NCBI RefSeq assembly: GCF_963576675.1
Contig: NC_088913.1
Location: 26,367,001 to 26,431,000 of the forward strand
DNA: 64,000 bases
Source of the DNA: Euphorbia lathyris
Lineage: Eukaryota; Streptophyta; Magnoliopsida; Malpighiales; Euphorbiaceae
Direction: 5' to 3'
Positions 11,848 to 23,965 of the stretch are shown in pieces (position 1 is the stretch's first letter; each line of letters opens with the position of its first letter). The position numbers and the translations under genes are program-made. The notes below the pieces were generated by a model. The model ran no database searches. It was not told the origin of the DNA and was given only the letters and a program-made list of their open reading frames with translations.

Positions 11848-13957
11848 CTATCTAAGTACGTGTTTGGATCTCTTGTGTGACATGGGATCCAGTGCTTGTG
11901 CTATGACCCCTGTATTGTCATAGAAAACATCAACTAATCTTAAGAGAGTTTGACCTACTCCTAAATCAGTTATGAACTTCTTAATCCAAACTACTTCCTC
12001 TGCATCATCGCATGCAACGATGTACTTAGCTTCCGTCATAAAATCGGCAATGGTTGGCTACTTTAAGGATCTCCAACTAATGGCATCGCCATTCAGGAGA
12101 AATCCATAACCAGTATGTGACTGGTTATCATCCTCAAAGTCTCGATCAGTGTAACCTGATATTTCCATTCCTTCTACCCATCAAATACTAAGAAAAACAT
12201 CCTTGGTACGGTTAAGGTACTTTAGGATTGCCTTGACTGTCTTCCAGTGTTCCTTATCGGGGTCTAACTGGCACCGACTAGTCATGTTTGGTGCAACACA
12301 CAACATCTGGCCTTGTACATAACATAGAGTACATGATGGATTCTTGTCTATGTACGATGCCTGACTCAAGCCTAGAAGTCGGTTGGATCTAACCTTGTAG
12401 ATCTTGATCGGATTCTCCTAAGTCTTTCATTGTGAAGCATTTACTCAACCACTACTTGATCTGGCAGTGTTAATATATTGCCTCCAATGAGAAGTATGTC
12501 ATCGACATACAATATTAGGAAAGTGGATATGCTCCCACTGAATTTCATATACACACAGGGTTCATTAGAATTCTGTATGAATCTACTTGAAACACCACCT
12601 GTATAACCGGTTTAGCCTCCTCAATGTATTTGAGGATCTATATCGGTTCCCAAAGCATCCTCAACACAAGCTGCAGGAGTTGGTGAGTCTTGAATCTCAC
12701 CAAGATCAATATTGCTCCCACTGTCTACTTTGGAAAGAAATTTCTTTTCCAAAAAGATTTCAAACTTAGCCACGAATGTTTTATTCTCAGCTGGGTTGTA
12801 GAAGTAATAACCCTTAGTTTCCTTAGGGTAACCCACGAACCGGCATTTAACAGATATGGACTCTAGTTTGCCACTTATCAATTTCTTGACATGTGCATCA
12901 CAGCCCCAAATCTTCATGAAGGAAACGTTGGGCTTTTGGCCCATCCATAATTCATATGGTGTTCCTTCAAATGCCTTGCTTGGTGTATAATTATGTGAGC
13001 AACGGTTTCCAAAGCAAATCCCCAAAAGGAGATAGGGAAAGAAGCTTGACTCATCATTGAGCGGACCATGTCGAGCAGGGTCATATTCCTCCTTTACGAC
13101 ACTCCATTCTATTGGGGTGTACTAGGAGGAGTGAGTTGGGAAACAATCCCACACTCTCTCAAGAATGAGACAAACTCTTGGCTCAAGTATTCGCCCCCTC
13201 TATCAGACCGGAGCGCTTTTACTTTCTTGCCAAGTTGATTTTCTACTTCATTTTTAAAATCTTTAAATCTCAGAAGAGTTTCAGATTTATGTTTCATCAG
13301 ATACATATACCCGTATCGGTTATAGTCATCTATGAAGGTAACAAAGTACAGAAAACCAGATCTAGCACTGGTGCTCATTGGACCGCATACATCTGAGTGT
13401 ATCAGCTCCAACAGCTCTATGGCCCTTTCACCAGTTTTGGTGAAAAAGCGCCTTTGTCATCTTCCCTCTTAAATAAGATTCACATGTGTCATAAGACTGT
13501 ATGTCGAATGACCCTAGCGCTCCACTAGAGTAAAGCCTAGTTATGCGTTTCTCATTTATGTGGCCAAGACGACAGTGCCAGATATATGTAGGATTCAGTT
13601 TATTAGTCTTAATCCTTTTAGCTTTTATGTTATAGATTGATTCGTTATGTTTTAGATCAAGGATATACAAACCATTTTCTAGAAATGCGGTTCCATAAAC
13701 AATATTGCCACGATGTATAGAAATCATACCACGTCCAATATTAAAATTAAAACCATAAATATCCAACATAGAAACTGAAATAATATTCCTGCGCATTTCA
13801 AGTACAAGATAGCAATTTCTAATTTCTAAAACTAATCCACTAGGTATCTCTAAGAATAATCTTCGATCTTTAAGGCCTCTACATGAGCACCATTGTCGAC
13901 TCGAAGATCCACTTCACCAGATCCCAGCAATCTCCTATTTCTTTGTCCCTGCACATT
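11848..13957 (-). pseudogene. Copia pol remnant (integrase, partial RT, RNase H)
   Basis: Read on the minus strand from right to left. First comes a GAG-pre-integrase-like zinc region (WHCRLGH, 13796-13428). The integrase core follows (ELIHSDVCGPM, LRSDRGGEY) at 13411-13109, then the downstream integrase part with the FVGYP motif (13025-12621). Next, after an abrupt join near 12600, is only the end of reverse transcriptase with LYVDDILL. RNase H segments at 12369-11848 contain AKYIVA and SKHV-type motifs. Several stops and frame changes separate the blocks. Most of the N-terminal half of RT is deleted. Not functional. Confidence 0.85.
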
Positions 13958-14875
13958 TCAACAAATGTGAGTACCACATCTAGTGTTTACAACCCAAGAT
14001 GTAGAAATAGCCAGATTAATTCCAACAACATAAATACCTGAACCAGAAGCTTCGTCCTTCTGTTTCTCCCTTAGCTTTGGACACGCATTTTTCCAGTGTC
14101 CCTTCTCATTACACTCATGGCAGATATCATCTGCTGAGGCCAACCTACCTTTAGAAGCTGCCGCCTTCCTAGCCTTGGGCTTGGCCTTTTGGGCCTTCGC
14201 TTTGGACTTGGACTTGGCCTTTCCCTTAGGTACGTTCCCTTTGTTAACCAGCAAAACTTCTGGAGTCCTCTTGCAGGATTGCTCAGCAAGTTTCAACATG
14301 CCATGCAATTCTACTACAGACTTATCAACGCCCTGCATGTGGTAGTGCATGGTAAACTGATTGTAGGATGCCGAAAGTGATCCAAGAATGATGTCGACTG
14401 CTAGTTGTGCAGGCACTGGTGAGCCAAGCCTTGACAATGTGTCAATAAAACCCTTCAACTTTAGCACATGTGTGCTAACAGAAGTCCCGGCTTGCATCGT
14501 AGTGCTGCATAGCGCCTTTGTTGTCAAGTATATTTCCTGACGAGCTTGATCTTCGAACATCCTTTTGAGTTGATCCATGATCTCAAAGGCGTGCTGCTCC
14601 ATGAACTGTTTCTGAAGATCAAGAACCATGGTACCCAGCATAATGCATGACACATCTCTGTCATCCTTAACATGTTGGTCGTACTCCGCCATTTGATCAG
14701 TGGTTACGCCCCGACCTGTAGGATGAGCTGCTGGTAAGGCAGCAGTCAACACATATTCCTTCGACTCGTGTCTAAGAACTATTTGCAAGTTCCTGGACCA
14801 GTCAAGGAAATTAGTCCCTGAAAGCTTTTCCTTTTCCAGGAGTGGTCTGAGTGAGTTGTTGCTTGTTGCAGCCAT
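13958..14875 (-). CDS. Copia gag with start of protease
   Basis: A 305-residue open frame from ATG at 14875. The N-terminal two thirds is a Copia-type capsid domain (LSGTNFLDWSRNLQI near the start, LGSLSASYNQF near residue 165). A Lys/Ala-rich basic stretch follows, then a CCHC zinc knuckle C-X2-C-X4-H-X4-C at ~252-265. The frame then enters protease, where the expected D-T/S-G triad reads N-T-R (297-299), so the catalytic aspartate is lost. A stop follows shortly. Gag itself could still be made and could package RNA; that is inference. Confidence 0.88.
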   Translation of the reverse strand: MAATSNNSLRPLLEKEKLSGTNFLDWSRNLQIVLRHESKEYVLTAALPAAHPTGRGVTTDQMAEYDQHVKDDRDVSCIMLGTMVLDLQKQFMEQHAFEIMDQLKRMFEDQARQEIYLTTKALCSTTMQAGTSVSTHVLKLKGFIDTLSRLGSPVPAQLAVDIILGSLSASYNQFTMHYHMQGVDKSVVELHGMLKLAEQSCKRTPEVLLVNKGNVPKGKAKSKSKAKAQKAKPKARKAAASKGRLASADDICHECNEKGHWKNACPKLREKQKDEASGSGIYVVGINLAISTSWVVNTRCGTHIC

Positions 14876-16602
14876 TTAATTTTCTTTTCGTGTAATTTTG
14901 ATGTGGAGTTTAATCTATGTGGAAAAATTACATTAGAGTTAGAATAAAGGGCTTAAGCCAAAGATCAATTAATAATCCATTTTAATTCGTTATTGGTGAT
15001 ATTTATTTGGCTGTCTTGACCAAGATCCACAATCCATCAATAATCAACCGAGCTAGGGCTTCGCCGTCGACCATTGACGATTTGGTAGGATAAACTATCC
15101 AATCCTCCGTAAGGACTCTTGGTTTGATGGGCTTTGTGACACTTAGCCTATCTGTGCTTAGGGCCCGCTCTGAGCTAATGCTACCCACGTTGAGTCCAAC
15201 CACCATACACGTGTTAGCCATACCGAAGTATCCTAACCCTCGACGGCCCACTAATTACTACAGCATACCTGCTAGGGCACGTCATACACTGTAGCACTAC
15301 CTGGGAGGAAGAGGTGTGAATCTGGAAAGCACTTTTAAGCGACTCAATATTTCATTATCCGGATTAATTAAGTGATACGACTTTAACATATAATTATCGC
15401 GGGTGATGATCTGGTGATCGTTGCTACTTATATTTCATGTTATACTAAGCAATTGTATAATCATAATAAACATAGAGACTCTATGGGCCTTATAATACAT
15501 CCTAGTGAAACTAGATAGACTATCTAATCTTCACGGGCTTGCTTCAAGTCTCCTTGGGCTCCCACCATGGGCTTGGACCATCTGGGCTTCTTCACGACCA
15601 ATTACAATTTTTTATGAATAGAACCTATTCTAAAATTACATTAATGAAAGAATGGCACGCATGCCATATTTTCCAAAATAAATTAAATTACAAACCGTCT
15701 TTAATTTAGGGCCCATAGAACTCTATAACACATTGCTGCACGGTAAGACATATAAATATAATGCATGATCATTGCATTCCAAAATCATCTAATAAAGTTA
15801 AGCCGACTTACTTAGGGTGAAATCGCCAATTTTACATATGTGACTAAGGGCCATAAAGGCCCAAACGGTTAACATCCATTTAAATGCAAAATTACAATTT
15901 CGCTCCCACTGAAATTTTAGGATCGTCACATATCTAAAATTTAGCCCTCCCAATTTAAACCGGTGTCACGGTCTATTGGACCAATTTCACAAATTAACCA
16001 TATTCAATTTTATACAAATTATCAATTCGATTAAAATTAAATATGCATGCCAAACAAAAACATTTTAATACCAATTAATTTTTATTCAAAACACGTTTAA
16101 TAAATTAAACGGTATTAGGGCCCTGATTTTATTAAAATTACCCGAGAAAAATTTAAAGATTAAAATCAGTCCCGTCAAATTCAAAATTAAACAAATTCTG
16201 AATTTTTAACGGAACCGGAACAGCGACGGGACTGCTGTCCGCGGATAGCAGCCCCATGGCTAATGTCTGGCGGACAATAGCAGTGCTGCTGTCCGCCCAA
16301 CAGCAGCCGCGGGGCTGCTGTTCGCGGACAGCAGTCCCGTGACTGCTATTCCGTGTCCGAAAACTATTTTTTTTTCTTTTTCTGTTTAAAAATTGCTGCT
16401 GTAGTTTTTATTTAATTTTCAATTATTTCAAAATTAATTTCAGAACCAAATAATACAAAATACAGACAGAAATAATAAATAGAAAACTTCCTAGAACAAT
16501 TTCTACACGATGAATTAATAGGAATTCTCAAAACTGATTTGGAAAAATAATAAAAAAACCAAATCTTATTAATTTTCAATCAATTAAAATGGACTAAACC
16601 AT
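14876..16602 (-). other. Copia untranslated leader
   Basis: About 1.7 kb between the primer-binding site and gag, with no long frame. A GC-rich stretch at ~16220-16350 stands out from AT-rich neighbours and contains near-perfect 20-bp palindromes (see next entry). The rest is low-complexity AT-rich sequence. Confidence 0.6.
16232..16334. repeat. GC-rich palindromes in Copia leader
   Basis: CTGCTGTCCGCGGATAGCAG (16232-16251) and CTGCTGTTCGCGGACAGCAG (16315-16334) are near-perfect inverted repeats, with related CTGCTGTCCGCC and GCAGCCGCGG pieces between. They lie ~270-385 nt downstream of the primer-binding site, in the leader of the element RNA. Confidence 0.75.
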
Positions 16603-16603
16603 A

Positions 16604-16615
16604 GCTCTGATACCA
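16604..16615 (-). other. primer-binding site (tRNA-iMet)
   Basis: GCTCTGATACCA on the plus strand is the complement of TGGTATCAGAGC, the initiator tRNA-Met primer-binding site of many plant Copia elements. It lies one base from the 5' LTR. Confidence 0.9.
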
Positions 16616-16616
16616 C

Positions 16617-18279
16617 TGTTAGGGATTATAGCCAGTTAATCAACTGTAGCGCAGCGGAATTGCGGTTTAAAATTTATTTCTAATCCCTTTAGTTTGATCT
16701 TTGTCCGTTAACCATTGATTGAATAAAACCTTTTGGATCCGTTTAGGGATAAAAACTTACCCGGACTGTCTCTTCTAGAGACGGCTGAAGAATCCACAAA
16801 GTAGTAAGATCTCCGTAGTCAAGTGCACGAACAGCTATCGAGCTAAAACCGGTGCTAGCCGAAGAACGGAGGAAGAACTGGAGAGATTGTGTAATTTGCC
16901 AAAAGCTTTTCCACTTTCTTAGTGGTGGTTGCGGAAAAACAATGGTTTGCCTATGCAAACCTTGTGTTGGTCGAAAAAAAATTAGGTTAATTTAGGTTTT
17001 AGGCTTTTATTATATATAGTGTAGTTATTCCTAAACCTAATTGGTTTAGGGTTAATTGGTTAATTACAAAACTAATCTAATCCTAACATAATCACTTAAA
17101 TAAATACCAATAGTATTTATTCTATGCAATTAGTTACAATTAGATTAAATTTAATTACCCCAATTAAATAAATAACACTAATTAATAAATTGACGTATTA
17201 GTTTGATTAATTATTCACGAATGCAATTTCATTAATTTACAAATTAATTAATTACATCTCGTAAACTAATTAACCAATTAAATGCTCAACGCCTAAATCC
17301 ATTAATCAATTACATTGATACAAAGTATCAATTAATCAATTAATTAACCACCAATTAATTACCTTGACATTTTACTATCAACCAATTAATTAATCTCATC
17401 CCTCCAGTGTACCGTTCTATAAGTTCTAACTCAGATGTTCAATGTGCACGATCCTATGGGACTGCCCTTAGCTAGCAGTGGGCTCACGGCCCACAGACAG
17501 TAAGTGGGTTCTAGCAAACCATTACTGCCCCTAACCAATACAGCTATTTCAGCAGTCTAAAGATGCAGAGACCCTGTAGTTATCTCTTAACGTCTTTTAC
17601 CATTTGATATCGATATTATAAACTAGAGGCATGGCGGCTGTCATCCTCTCTGATGTTTATGATATTTCTTGATCTTAAGTAGATTAATGAATCAGATAAG
17701 TAAACTACTTATCAGGGTGTGGCCACACACTTATCAATCTCACTTATCAAGTGGCCTGTGATATCATCTCACTGTTATGTGAGTGGTAATTCCATCACTT
17801 CACTATCAATACAAATGTGTTCACCTGTTCACCCAATCATACCCGTATTTGGCATCCTATTACAGACCTGTTAGACGTATGTCAAAGTGAACCGGCTTCC
17901 ACATTGATATTATAATGAAATCTAGTCTGAAGACAGTTAGAGACCTACATAAGAAAACTAATGACACAACCACCATGTAGTTTTCTCGGGCGGATCGATC
18001 CAGTCACATGTTTACAACATGTACCCATATTCACAACTGACTTATCAAGTGCTATGGCTAGTATCAATTGCTACCATACAGTCGTCGAATATACAAGTCT
18101 GTGGTCCTAATCATTCCCATGATAGAATAGACTTGGGATATGGTTTTGTGATTATCAATCAATGGATTCTCTATTCATATTATAACACAAGATATAAATG
18201 AACTAGATTAATGTCTTTATTAATGTGACACAAATACATTTTATAAGAACCAATGCCTATGAACTAGGGCACACCAACA
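16617..18279 (-). repeat. Copia 5' LTR, intact (1663 bp)
   Basis: Full-length LTR, TGTTAGGG...CACACCAACA on the plus strand. It is followed by the right target duplication AATAC (18280-18284). A TATA-like run TATATATA (~17011-17018) reads on the minus strand. Confidence 0.92.
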
Positions 18280-18723
18280 AATACATCATTTGCCCCTGAA
18301 CTTGTCAAAAATCTTGATTGGCCCCTGAATTTTCAAAGTGTTCCGATAGCTCCCTCAACTTGCATAAAATGTTCAGTTAACACATTAAACTTGCGTAAAA
18401 TGTAGTAAATTGATCATTTAGTTGCAAAAAAAGTAAGTTAAATACGGAAGATGTATTCCACGTTACGTAATTCAAAAATAGATTAAAAATGAAGTTATTA
18501 CTTGCTCAACTATAAAACTTGTCTTCTCTAATATTAGAACCGCAAAACACCGATCTTGGTCGTTTTACTTTTTTTTTAAGACTCGTACAATATATCTTCC
18601 GTATTTAACTTACTTTTTTTACAACCGAATGGTCAGTTGATTACATTTTGTGCAAATTCAGGGGGCCAAATGAATATTTGAACAAGTTGAGAGAGCAAAT
18701 GATATATTAAGCCTTGAATAATA

Positions 18724-18970
18724 ATTTGCAACTATCTTATATTTATCGTTGTCCCAATATTTATGGTTATCCTATCCACGACAAATAGCAAACACCTACT
18801 AAATGATAGGATTAGAGGTATTTTTGATATTTTTGTTAATAATTCAACGTATGGAAAGAAAAGGGAAGAAGGTATATGATACTAAAATTTTCGATAAGTG
18901 ATGAACAAGAAGCTTTAGCTAACAAATATGCTAAACTTGTGGTTGGCTGATCGACAATCAAAAATTGGGA
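18724..18970. other. intergenic, nothing recognised
   Basis: Short AT-rich stretch between the MITE duplication and the poly-T start of the LINE. A reading frame entering from the LINE on the minus strand continues through here but has no recognisable content. Confidence 0.4.
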
Positions 18971-21900
18971 TTTATTTTTTTTTTGATAACCAACCCATAT
19001 ATTATGAACCAATCGGAATAAAATCATTCTGAATACAAAAAAAATACAAGCAGGGAAATCTTCAATAAGAATTTCTATTTGTGAAAGAGAGCGTGCCCAG
19101 CCAGCTAAACTATGAGCAACAGTGTTCGCTTTTCGTTTTTCATGCATGAACTGAATAGATTCAAAAGAACCGGCCACCTCAAAAATATCTCCAAGAATAA
19201 CACCTAGCCAATTTGACAAAACCAGATCCCCTTTAAGCAATTGAATAGCTGAGGCTGAATCAGAAGCTACTAAAATAGCACGATATCCACTATCTCGTAC
19301 CACACGTAACGAATAAAGAATAGATAGTAACTCAGCATGTAGAGCCGACAATGTAGTACCAATTGGACCACCAGCTGACATGGAGACTAATCCATTTCCA
19401 TCTCTGACAACCATACCAAAAGACCCCACAAATGTTTTAACCGAAAAAGCTGCATCACAATTTAATTTAAAAATATTTGTAGGTGGAGGTAACCAAGTAC
19501 AATTATCATTTGAAAACCCAACGTCAACATTACGACTTGTTCCTTCAACCCCCTGGAAATCTCGCGGAAATCCACTCAAACCACTAACCCGCATCGAACC
19601 GTCTCCGGCCCTTACCCTGCCAAAACCACTTTGTGAAGCAACCATTTTTCCCTTTCTTATATCCTCCAAATATCTATTTCTACTAGCCAATGCATTTAAT
19701 TCATTATGGCCAATAGCATCCAAATTTTATGCAGGATCAATATTATTCAAAACATTAAAATTTCCATCAGCAGCATTATTAACCAAAGCATTATCATTTT
19801 GACCATCATCAAAACTATCCAAACCATCATTATTTTGATAAACAACAAAATTATCCCAGGAAGCAACTGTATCTGGTACCTCAACAACAGTATCAACATC
19901 TAAACAACTTGTAGCAAAACCAGCATTATTTCTACATATATCAACATTAATAGTACCACCATCAGCACCAGCAGTTGAAAATCGGCAAGCACCCCTCGGA
20001 CCCATCGACGTAGATATTGATGTAATTACACCCCTTGCGAACCCAAAAACCGAATCTCGCACAGCCTCTGCAGACTTTACCACCCCAATCCGCTTTTTGC
20101 CGTGAATAATTTGGTTTCTTTCAAACCAAATGAAATTTATCATCCCGCAAAAGAAAGCAAATTCCTGCTTAGATAAAACCTTCAATACAGAGGTAAACCA
20201 ATCAAGACAATCCAACCCTACAAGCTTATACACAGGATAAACCAGATTCAACTGTCTCCAATATGATCTTGTACCTGGGCAAACTTTAAACAGATGAATC
20301 AAGGTTTCTGAATGTGATCCACAAAAGCAACAATGACCTTCCAAATTAATTCCTTTCTTCAAAAGATTATCAAAACTTGGCAGGATATTCTTAGCAGCAT
20401 TCCAAACAGTATGAATGAATTTTGATGATGCATTAACCTTCCAAAGATATTGCCAAAATTGATTAGCCCCGATCGAAGATGCACCCAAATTTGAAATAGA
20501 TCCCATAGCACCACAAGCAACTTTATACCCTGATTTTACCAAATATTCCCCATTTTTAGAATGTAACCAAAAAAGAGAATCTGCAATAAACCTTCGGCTT
20601 AATGGAATTTTCAAAATGGCAGCTGCAACATCCATAGGGAAACAAAATTTAATTAATTCTGCTTTCCAACAAAAGTTATCAAAATCAATCAGACATGAAA
20701 CACTTAATGAGGGTGTTGGATTTCACAAATATAGAGGACGATTGCACGGAACATCAGGAACCCATCTAGAATCCATCAAATTAACTGATCTTCCTTCCCC
20801 AATTCTCCAACAACTCCCATCTTGAATCACTTGTCTTGCTTTATTAAACTTCTCCAAACATGACTAGAACGATAACCCACACTACCAAGTCTCGGAAAAT
20901 ATTTATGTTTAAATACCTGCGAACAAAGAGAATTAGGGAACTCAACCATCCTCCAAACCTGTTTAGCCAATAAAGCAAGGTTAAACGCAAATATATTCCT
21001 AAACCCCAGTCCCCCTTCTTCCTTGGACAAACACATTTTCTCCCAACTTATCCAATGTATACGCTTTTGCTCAAAAATATGATTCCACCAGAATCTAGCC
21101 ATAATTTGTTGTAATACATCACAAAAGGACTTGGGAAGTAAAAAACAGCTCATAATATACTGAGGAACTGCTTGTGCCACAGATTTAATAAGAACCTCTT
21201 TACCCCCCTAGATAAACACCTCTCCTGCCAACCACTTACACGCTTCATTAATCTTTCTTTAAGGAAATTAAATAATGCTTTTTTTGATCTACCAATTACA
21301 GAAGGCAAACCTAAATACTTCTCAAAGGATCTAACTTCTCGCACACCCAACAGTTCAGCACACCTACCACGACTCTCCACATCCACACCCTTACTAAAGG
21401 TAATATCAGTCTTATCAAAATTAATACACTGGCCAGAAGCAACTTCATAGATGTGTAAAAGATCACGAACAACAGCACACTCAGTAGAAGTAGCTCTAAA
21501 GAATATAACTGAATCATCCGCAAAGAAAAGATGTGAAATAGTTGGTCCAGAATTGCTAACTCGAATACCATGCAAAACCCTGTCACTTTCAGACTTCCTA
21601 ATCAATGATGATAACTCTTCCGCACAAATTAAAAACAAATAGGGTGAGATAGGATCCCCTTGACGAAGACCTCTGCTTGGCTTAACAAAGCCTTTAGGCA
21701 CCCCATTTATAAGGAAAGAAAAGGAAACTGAAGACAGACAATTTTGAATCAATTCGATCCAATGATGTGGAAAACCCATAACACACATCATATCTTTTAA
21801 GAAACATTATTCCACCCTATCATAAGCCTTGCTCATATCCAATTTCATAGCACACACCCCCTTTTTATCATTAATTCTATGTTTCATAGAATGAAATAAC

Positions 21901-22048
21901 TCAAAAGCAATTAATGCATTATCAGTTAGTAAACGGTTCGGAACAAAGGCACTTTGAGAAGGGTGAATAATCGAATGCAAACATAATTTCAAACGATTAA
22001 CTAGAGTTTTAGAGATAAGCTTATATACAACATTACAAAGACTTGTTA
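18971..22048 (-). mobile_element. 5'-truncated L1-type LINE, degenerate
   Basis: Minus-strand ORF2 fragment with a poly-T run at its left edge (18975-18984) representing the poly-A tail. The right edge stops abruptly inside reverse transcriptase at ...[11 protein letters not shown] (~22048). RT blocks are AYDRVE (near 21810), QGDPISPYLF and FADDSVIFF (near 21510). A zinc-rich region with CCFCGSHSETLIHLF follows (near 20320). RNase H has LNCDAAF, HAELLSIL and VASDSASAI (19480-19250). Frame breaks occur at ~21800, ~21170 and ~20830, with stops near 20705 and at 19727-19729. No target duplication was convincing. Confidence 0.88.
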
Positions 22049-22989
22049 ATCACAAGAGTTTATTGTTATGAATGTAAAACTTGTTTATAATTAATCTGGA
22101 ATAATAATTGATTGTCCAGAGTCACATGGATGAATTTGACAAAACAAAAAACAAAGTGAAGAACAAGATCCGACAAGAGAAGAAGAACAAGATCTTACAA
22201 AGGATTGACCATAAAAGCAATAGAGAAGCCTTTCAAGATGGATAAGGTCACCTGTCAATATCAATTTCAGTGGAGCCCTCTCTCTATTATAAAGATTTTT
22301 GCTGTTTCATGAAATGGAATAATGGGCTCAATTATATCCATAATCGCTAACATTAGGGTTGTAAAAAAAACTCTTGTTAGTTCGCCGACTATTCCAACTC
22401 AACTCGAATTCGAAATCCGCTCCAACACTAAAGAATTTGAGTTTAAACTTTTTTTAAATTCCATTCGAAAACTTGTGACTCAATTATTTATTATATATAT
22501 TTCATTATTTTTTTTATATTTTATATATAATTCATTGTTACTTGTTTTTCATCACAATTTATAACTTCTATAATTTAAATCATAAAAAAAATAACCTAAA
22601 AAACCCTGATTTTTGGATCTTTAGTTAGAAAATTAGATTTTGATAAAAAATTAAAATTATATTATAAATTTTAATATATATTTCATTGTTTTAAATTTTT
22701 ATATAAGTTTATTTTCTTCGATCATAAATAGTAAATCTACTATTATTGAATCTTGGTCATAACATATAATTCTTTTTTAAATATTGTATATGCAGTATTG
22801 TTATAAAGCTTTTTTTTTAATGTCTTTCACACTAGCATATATGACAAATTTGGTTAAAAGTCATTAACAACTCGATCAAAGCCCAATCAGTTTCGGTCAA
22901 AGCTCGACCAAAACTCAGTTTGATAGGGCTCAACTCGAGATATTAACGAGCCAATACCGAACCTATTTAGGTTGGGGCTCGGCTCAACC
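22049..22989. other. AT-rich intergenic sequence
   Basis: No coherent frame, terminus or RNA gene was found. The stretch before 22990 repeats CTCGA-type phrases, typical of old repeats. Confidence 0.4.
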
Positions 22990-23484
22990 TAGGGATGACA
23001 ACGGGTAGGATATCCATAGGCAGTGTCAATCTCAAACCCTTACTCATTTATTTTTTTAATTACCCGTATCTGTTCCACTATCCTAACAGATATATTTTTT
23101 TTGTATCCCATACCTTACCCGTTAAGAATCAATAAATAAAATAAAAAATACTATAAATTTAATAAAGTATAAATTTAATAAATTATCAATCTAAAAATTA
23201 AACCTTAATCAATGAGAATAAAGTAGGTTAGTGATATCACTCAATGGTTGAAGAACAAAAGGTTCTCACATTTACATCTAAAAAATAATAGTATCTTTTA
23301 ATATATAAAAGAGTGATGACGAGTAACAGGTACCCTGGAGGGTATTTTCATACCCGTTCCATTACCCTAACAGATAATGGTTTTGATCGCATACCCACCC
23401 ATACTTTTTTATACAAAGTACGAGTAGACCCTTAAGATAGGATAGTGCTGGGTACCACAGGTACAATACCTGTTGTCATCCCTA
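22990..23484. mobile_element. hAT-like MITE, TAGGGATGACAAC ends
   Basis: Terminal inverted repeats TAGGGATGACAACGGGTA (22990) and ...CCTGTTGTCATCCCTA (ending 23484). There is no coding capacity. Flanking 8-mers GCTCAACC and GCTAACAT are only partly alike, so the target duplication is decayed or absent. The hAT assignment rests on the TIR. Confidence 0.65.
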
Positions 23485-23757
23485 GCTAACATTATATTTT
23501 CAATTCCAAAAATTGGTCTAAAAATCATTTAACCTTAATTACTCTAATAGCGTGTAACATTTTATTTTAAAGCTAATGAAAATGATATTCTAAATAATTT
23601 AATTCTTAAACTATTTAGTTTTCAGATCATTAAGATGTGTGGCGACGAGAAAAAAAAATGATTGTTCATTGAAATAAATTTCTGAAAATGATGATTTTAA
23701 AAATAAAAAAGAGTGATTTCATGATAAATGTGATTCTAAATAACTTTAGTTCTTGAA

Positions 23758-23965
23758 GGAAAAAAATCTTCTGTCCCGAATTCCTTGTCCCCTTCCCTGT
23801 CTCCCATTCAATTTTTGACACGTGTCCCTTTAACTACACTTTAACCAAAGTTAAGTATATCTAACCATAGTTAGTAGCAATAAAGTGTAGTTAAAGGGAC
23901 ACGTGTCAAAAATTGAATGGGAGACAGGGAAGGGACAGGGAATTCGGGACAGAAGATTTTTTTCC
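23758..23965. mobile_element. hairpin MITE, near-perfect 86-bp arms
   Basis: The arms GGAAAAAAATCTTCTGTCCC... and its complement ...GGGACAGAAGATTTTTTTCC pair over ~86 bp, with one substitution and one indel, around a ~37-bp loop. A perfect 9-bp duplication GTTCTTGAA flanks it (23749-23757 and 23966-23974), as expected for Mutator-type transposition. RNA read through it would form a very stable hairpin. Confidence 0.88.

Larger units (their letters stand above)
551..18279 (-). mobile_element. Copia LTR retrotransposon, defective, split by Gypsy
   Basis: A minus-strand Ty1/Copia element. In element orientation the LTRs begin TGTTGGTG and end CCCTAACA. The 5' LTR is at 16617-18279. The 3' LTR is at 551-1879 plus 11372-11706, interrupted by the Athila-like element. 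A 5-bp duplication AATAC lies at 546-550 and 18280-18284. The primer-binding site matches initiator tRNA-Met and the polypurine tract is next to the 3' LTR. Gag is open, but protease, integrase and reverse transcriptase are damaged (see pol entry). The two LTRs differ by roughly two dozen substitutions in ~1,660 bp by eye. The element is therefore fairly recent despite its broken interior. Confidence 0.92.
541..18713. mobile_element. Mutator-type MITE split by a Copia insertion
   Basis: The outermost layer of the nest. The first 10 bp (GGCTTAATAC, 541-550) lie left of the Copia element and the remaining ~434 bp lie at 18280-18713. Rejoined, the termini are inverted repeats: left GGCTTAATACATCATTTGC, right ending ...CAAATGATATATTAAGCC. 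The inner arms around 18400-18450 and 18580-18650 are also inverted (both contain the AAGTTAAATACGGAAGAT motif or its complement), so the ~443-bp element could fold back on itself. It is flanked by a perfect 10-bp direct repeat TTGAATAATA (531-540 and 18714-18723). That size fits the 8-11 bp duplications of Mutator-like elements. No coding capacity is visible, so it is non-autonomous. Confidence 0.8.
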
